Below are positions 59,107-64,000 of a stretch of DNA of 64,000 bases, in pieces. Position 1 is the stretch's first letter, and the number at the start of each line of letters is the position of its first letter. The DNA comes from Lichina pygmaea (taxonomy: Eukaryota > Ascomycota > Lichinomycetes > Lichinales > Lichinaceae): contig OY730173.1 in the NCBI GenBank assembly GCA_963422465.1, forward strand, positions 930,001-994,000. Direction: 5' to 3'. The position numbers and the translations under genes are program-made. The notes under the pieces were generated by a model. It saw only the letters and a program-made list of their open reading frames with translations. It searched no databases and had not been told where the DNA came from.

Positions 59107-62100
59107 CGAATGTATCGTTGGACAATTACCGCTGCTCCTAGGCACGTACTTCGCTTACTATTGGTACTTCTAATTTGGTGGTAACCCCGAGTGATAACAG
59201 GTACCACTATACTTTTGGAGCATCAGCTTCCCCACTGATGTTGTCGCACAGCTATCGGAGTCTCTATTCCCGGCCAAAAAGCGACATCTGACATTGAAAC
59301 TGAGATCTGAATACACTGATCTAGGTCGGAGCATCTTAAGTAGCTCCCAAAAAATCAAGACTGGAAATCACTTGCTGTGTGGTGTCGACAGAACTTGTGA
59401 CACTAGCGGGCTGCTTGGATCAGAGAGATACCTAGCTTTACGTGCGACAGCTATGCAAAGTGAATGTACGGAGTACGAGTACTTACAGTACGTACAGTAC
59501 GGAAGTACGTTCGGACAAACTTACCACCCATCGCTTAGCGGTACGTACCTAAGTACCTCAAAATCAGCTAAGATCCCTAGGGAGCCTAGGTACTCCATAA
59601 CTATTGACAAGTTAGCCTTCCACCGCCTGACTCCACACCGCTGACAGAGTCTCCACACCCCCTAAAATACCATGGACCACATCCAAATTGAGGTTTGACT
59701 GCAGAAGCGTAAAGCTGGGCACTGTACTTCCGTATGCGACTAGGAAAAAATCACGACCGAGAAATATATACTGTGCGATACCTCCAAGAGTTATAACACT
59801 TACATCCTGGGCAACTTTGAAAAGTACTTAGGTTTCAGCAGCGCGGTGGGGTGCAGTGCATGTATCCAGGTACGTACCCTTAGCCGAGGGGGCATGGAAG
59901 TAAGAAAGGAGGCATGGTACGTACTCATCTAAGCGAAGGGGGCACCGCAGCAAGAAATCTGTAATTGTCTGTTGGTAAAATCGGTGATGGATGCAACCTC
60001 CAGAGCCGCAGCCAACGCCCAGGCCGAGCCGTCACAGCCGGCGCACATCCGAGGCAGCAGTGGTTTTAACAGAGCCGCTTGGGCACATTCCCAAAAACTC
60101 AATCGTTCTAGTGGGAGCCATTGCCGCGGGTTAAGACATACCGGTACATACGTACGCTCCGTACATACGTACTGTATGCACACATGCATGGAGTACAGTA
60201 GTGGACTCTGTTAGCTCACGTGGCTCCCACAGCTCTAGTACGACACTGTAAATCAACCCCAGAGGATGATGACTCCAACATCTGGACGGAAAAACCGACG
60301 CGAATCCAAGAGTCCTGATGATGCCGCACAGCTTGGACCGGGCAGCTGACGCCAACGGGATTGATCCAGATGCGTTCGACGTGTTGTAGCAAGAACCATA
60401 GCAACAAGGGGCTTGCAGTTGTTCCAGCTTCCTCGGACCGGTGTTTAACCTTGCGCCGCAGCTTGGCGTTGGCGGGGCATTGGCTCTTTTCACCGGGTCG
60501 GCAGCCATGGCACTCACAGCCCTGTCGCTGACACGCAGCAATTCCGTGCCGTCCCTGTCAACCACTTGTCCCCGTGACGTCGATGCTTCGTAAACTTTAG
60601 CCCTTGGGGTATATCGTAACTTGGAGCCTTGTCCATCGTCGTCGTCACCACCCTGCCCTGTGGTACCCCGATCAGGCGAGCTCGCCGTTGTTCGGTTCAC
60701 GGCGGTGACTCCAGTTCGACCCCGCATAAGTCTGTCGACGTGGCAGGTCAGTTGGACAAGTCAAGTCATCGAAGAACGTAGCTGGGGGTCAACCCCTGAA
60801 CTGGTCAAGCGCGTGACTAAGGAGCGAGGAAGCGTGATCACAGACCACGCCGAGGTGAGGCGGAGCGGAGGGCAGGCAGAAGGCAGAAGACTGCGCCGGT
60901 GCTTGGGAGGCCCAGTCGTCTGCGACTGGGGCTCGCACTCGTACGACCACATATACGTACGTATGTACGTTACGTACGTATGTAACAGATCCGCAGCCCT
61001 CATGCTGTAGCTCAGCTACCGGTACCGGTAGCAAGCAACGCTAGCTTAGGGTGCCAGCGACCTCAATGAGAAGCGAGGCTCGTCTCCTCCTCTCCCTTCA
61101 CTCTCAATTGAGTCGGCGTACGGAAGCGTACGTATGTACATTCCGTACATACGTGCCGTATGTGCGTCTGTACCACCACCTGACCGAGACGATGCCAAAC
61201 AACGAGGCGAAGGGCCGACGACATGTGCACGGCGGACCAATTCCAGGGCTGAGGAGTCCAGCCCCGTATCGTACCCTCCTACGTATAGTACGTACAGTAC
61301 AAGGAGCCGTATGCTGAAGTACGCGTCCAACGCAGGGTATCTCAAGGCCTCCTCCAAGATTCGACGACGGACGATTGGTTTCCATCAGGTGCTTTCCTCG
61401 CAGCCGCGCTCCCAACCCGTCCCGTGAATCCCTGAAGGCGGCCTACCACCGACGATGCTCCGGGATGCGGCAAGCAATGCACCGTCAGCGGCTTCCAATC
61501 CGCCTGTCCCGGCCGTGTCACAGTGCCCCGTCATGACTCACAGGGAGCAGCGCAGGCGCCAGTCATTGGCCTAGCAGAGCCTCCAAACGGGAGTCCATGC
61601 CTTCGCTCGAAGAGCTCATGCCAGGAGAGAGCGAGAAAAAACTGTACGAGTCGTTACCCTCGTACGATACCTCTCCACACCCTGTACGGAATTACAAGTA
61701 CTTGGTTTTGAGCCGCATCCCCGCACTGGAATGACACACATTGTCTGGAAATGGAGCCCCCAAGCATATCAAAACTTGTGACACACGCGGCTCGAAAGGC
61801 GGCTCAACAAAGTCTCGAATGATAGACGACTGTTGATACCATTCGTACGAGATACGTACGAAGATACTGCAATGTGTCCTAGGAAGGCTCTCTCTTCTGA
61901 GCAGGTGCTGCTGCATCCAAACTCAATCTCAGCCTCGATCGCGCATGATAGCGTGTACTGTACGGAAGCACGTGTGCGTGGCGCTTGTGGTTGAAGACAG
62001 TACATGGTGGTACGGTGGTGGCATTGTAAAGTGATACAGTAGCAGCGGCGTCGTCGAGCGTCCCCGGCGAGCCCGAGACGCGGCTCCGAGACGCTCATTC

Positions 62101-62562
62101 AGCGTTGACGTACTGTACAGTATACCGTCATCCCACCGTACGGGATGGACCTTCCTCACCGCTCTCCCCCCCCCCACTTTTTCCCCGTCATGCACCGCGA
62201 ATATGGACTCGCATGGTGGCGTCGATGAGGCCAGAAGGAGTGCCTTCTCGTAAGTGTCTTGACCCCCACGTTTCAATTCGTAGCACTCCGGAGGCGCCTC
62301 GTCTGTGGCGTGCTCGGTCGTGCGTCACGCACGCGACCTTGTTTCCCCCGATATCCGGGTGAGCCGACGCAAACCAGAGTGATAGACATGAGACAGAGAG
62401 AGATAGAGAGAGGGAGAGGGAGAGGACGAGAGAATATGCATCTCTGATCCCGGGGTGGAAACTCGACGTTGCCGACGTCCGGAGGCTGGCCTCGCGTCTC
62501 GGAAAGAAGCGCTCCCCGTCACACAAAGGTGTTTGCGCCGGCCTCCCGCTCCCCGGAAAGCC
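59107..62562. other. 3.5-kb gene-free, GTAC-rich stretch
   Basis: No supported gene. GTAC motifs recur at 59465-59560, 60140-60190, 60945-60985, 61020-61030 (GGTACCGGTACC), 61115-61160, 61268-61300 and 62108-62120. A minus-strand open frame at 60131-60727 has an ATG but no recognisable domain. The 3' flank of LCB2 has an AGAGAG tract at 62393-62430. Confidence 0.55.
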
Positions 62563-62717
62563 TCATCGCAGAGGTGCCTTGGCACCCTGCACCCCATCGC
62601 GAAGAACATTCTCGAGTCGCCACCTGGGAGGCTTGAGGGGCCTCTCTGACGTTCGGCCTCGACGGCCGGGACCGACGGGCCGCTTCCGTCCCATCTTGGC
62701 GTCGACGGTGGCGGCGG

Positions 62718-62768
<51 letters not shown>

Positions 62769-64000
62769 TGACCTTGGCCGGGCTGTCCTCGAGTCCGCCG
62801 GCGACGCCACTGGAAAACTTCAGCTGCAGCGCGTTTCCGATCTCGTCGCAGGCCACGAGCACGCGGTCGAGATCGTCCTTGGTGTGCGCGGCCGAGACGC
62901 AGAAGCGCGCGCGCGACGACACGAGCGGCGTGGCCGGGTAGCCGACGACGACGACGGAGATCTTGCGTCGCAGCATCTCGTGCGAGAAGGCCGGCATCTT
63001 GGCCGGGTGGTAGAGGAGCAGCGGCACGATGGGCGAGTCGTCGTGGCCGTAGACGATGAAGCCGAGCCGCTTGAGGCCGAGGCGCAGGTAGCGCGAGTTG
63101 AAGGCCAGGCGCTGCAGCCGCTCCTCGCCCTGGCCGGGCACGACCTCGCCCATGATCAGCCGCAGCGAGCTCATGATCTGCGTGAGCACCGGCGGCGTCG
63201 GCGACTCGCCGTAGAGCGTGCCGGCGCTGGTGACGCGGAGCTTCGCGACGAGGGCGGCGTCGCCGGCGACGTAGCCGCCGTTGGCGCCGAACGACTTGGT
63301 CAGCGTGCCCATGAGGATGTCGACCTCGGCCGGGTCGATCTTGAAGTAGTCGCACACGCCGCGGCCGCGGGGGCCGAGCGCGCCGATCGAGTGCGCCTCG
63401 TCGACGAAGAGGTGGAACCTGTACCGCCGCCGCAGCTCGACGATGCCCGGCAGGTTGCACATGGTCCCCTCCATCGAGTACAGGCCCTCGACGACGACGA
63501 CGATCTTCTTCCACGGCCGGTGCGTGCGCGGCTGGCCCTGCGAGATGGCCTCGCGCAGGACGCGCTCGAGGTCGCGGACGTCGTTGTGCTCGAACATCTC
63601 GATCATGGCGCCCGAGAGCCGGGCCCCGAACCGGATCGAGGCGTGGTTGAGCTCGTCCGAGATGATGAGGCAACCCTTGCCGACGATGGCCGGGAAGACG
63701 GTCGCGTTGGTGACGAAGCCCATCGAGAAGAGCATCGCCGCCGGCTTGCCGACGAAGGACGCGATCAGGTTCTCGACCTCGAGGTGCAGGTCCGAGGTGC
63801 CGACGTCGGCTCGCGGGCTCGCCAGGCTCATGCCGCACCGCCTCACCGTCTCCTCTGCAGCGTCGGCGCACGGGCCCTCGGACTGGGCGAAGCCGAGATA
63901 GTTGTAAGAGCTCAGGTTCAACGTCTCCGTCGTCGTGCCCGTCAGGCGGAACGTGAGGTTGTAATCGTCCGAAGCCCGGTCCAGCAGGGTGATGTACCGG
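62563..64000 (-). CDS. LCB2: Serine palmitoyltransferase subunit 2 (5' end outside window)
   Basis: PLP-dependent catalytic subunit of serine palmitoyltransferase, which condenses serine and palmitoyl-CoA at the ER as the first step of sphingolipid synthesis. The frame is open through the right edge, and about 479 codons are visible without an intron. Fold-type I motifs: NLSSYNYLGFAQ, VGTSDLHLEVE, DELNHASIRFG, VVEGLYSMEGT, FVDEAHSIGALGPRGRG and the PLP lysine in GTLTKSFGANGGY (Lys at 63295-63297). The ending RWRLENVLRDGVQGAKAPLR is the standard Lcb2 C-terminus. Just before it, a run of about 13 Ser from pure AGC/TCG-type repeats (62729-62769), then poly-Pro, is inserted between the last helix and the conserved tail. 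Confidence 0.95.
62729..62769 (-). repeat. In-frame trinucleotide run coding poly-Ser in LCB2
   Basis: GAC repeats on the + strand read as TCG codons, about 13 Ser, near the C-terminus of Lcb2. Confidence 0.9.

Noticed and set aside
60131-60727. 198-codon minus-strand open frame
   Set aside because: Has an ATG but shows no domain, no introns and no family resemblance, and its 3' end runs into GTAC-rich intergenic sequence. Could be chance in GC-rich DNA.

Overview
This window is nuclear DNA from a filamentous ascomycete (Pezizomycotina; I lean towards Sordariomycetes, but that is inference). The genes are GC-rich and cut by short introns of about 43-220 bases with GTRNGT donors, CTRAC branch sites and YAG acceptors. 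The proteins have fungal architectures: ERMES Mdm10, Tom22, an FHA-RING ligase, HAM1-like and DUF4211 proteins. Transposons are of ascomycete type. Exon joins below were worked out by hand from splice signals and reading-frame continuity.

Layout. 0-1.5 kb: 3' part of a kinesin gene (+). 3.1-6.1 kb: VPS16 (-), divergent from a fungal AAA-lid/'magnesium chelatase-like' gene (+, 6.3-7.8 kb). 8.3-9.9 kb: bestrophin/UPF0187-like channel (-). 10.7-10.9 kb: solo LTR with a 5-bp target duplication. 11.6-12.8 kb: secreted ferritin-like protein (-), flanked by two inverted copies of a diverged repeat. 14.3-16.2 kb: mitochondrial processing peptidase alpha (-). 17-18.7 kb: FHA-RING E3 ligase (+). 20.3-20.6 kb: a two-exon secreted peptide with a cystine-knot cysteine pattern (+). 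21.1-22 kb: unrecognised gene (-). 22.5-22.7 kb: intron-bearing tRNA gene (-). 23.3-25.3 kb: U1 snRNP 70K (+). 25.3-28.9 kb has no gene I can support. 28.9-32.1 kb: divergent pair MRT4 (-) / MDM10 (+). 32.7-33.8 kb: decayed pogo/Fot1-type DNA transposon that has lost its catalytic domain. 34.6-37.8 kb: HAM1-like lipid-binding protein (-) with a 26-nt exon. 40.4-41.2 kb: small Cys-rich/coiled-coil protein (+). 42.1-44.2 kb: DUF4211 protein (+). 46.1-48.2 kb: divergent pair TOM22 (-) / mitochondrial ribosomal protein mL43 (+). 48.6-49.1 kb: 5'-truncated LINE with a 14-bp target duplication. 49.9-52 kb: triosephosphate isomerase in seven exons (-). 52.2-53.3 kb: broken LTR-retrotransposon fossil. 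53.7-55.6 kb: Pro/Gln-rich protein (-). 56.1-59.1 kb: a young pogo/Fot1 transposon inserted into the target-site duplication of a second LINE fragment. 59.1-62.5 kb: gene-poor, GTAC-rich. 62.6-64 kb: LCB2, cut by the right edge (-).

Themes. Four genes serve mitochondrial biogenesis (MAS2, MDM10, TOM22, mL43), and two of them head divergent pairs. I see no biosynthetic cluster, defence island or CRISPR. The most unusual items are the knottin-like peptide, the nested transposon/LINE locus, the GTAC-rich tracts that recur between genes, and trinucleotide-driven homopolymers inside conserved housekeeping proteins.
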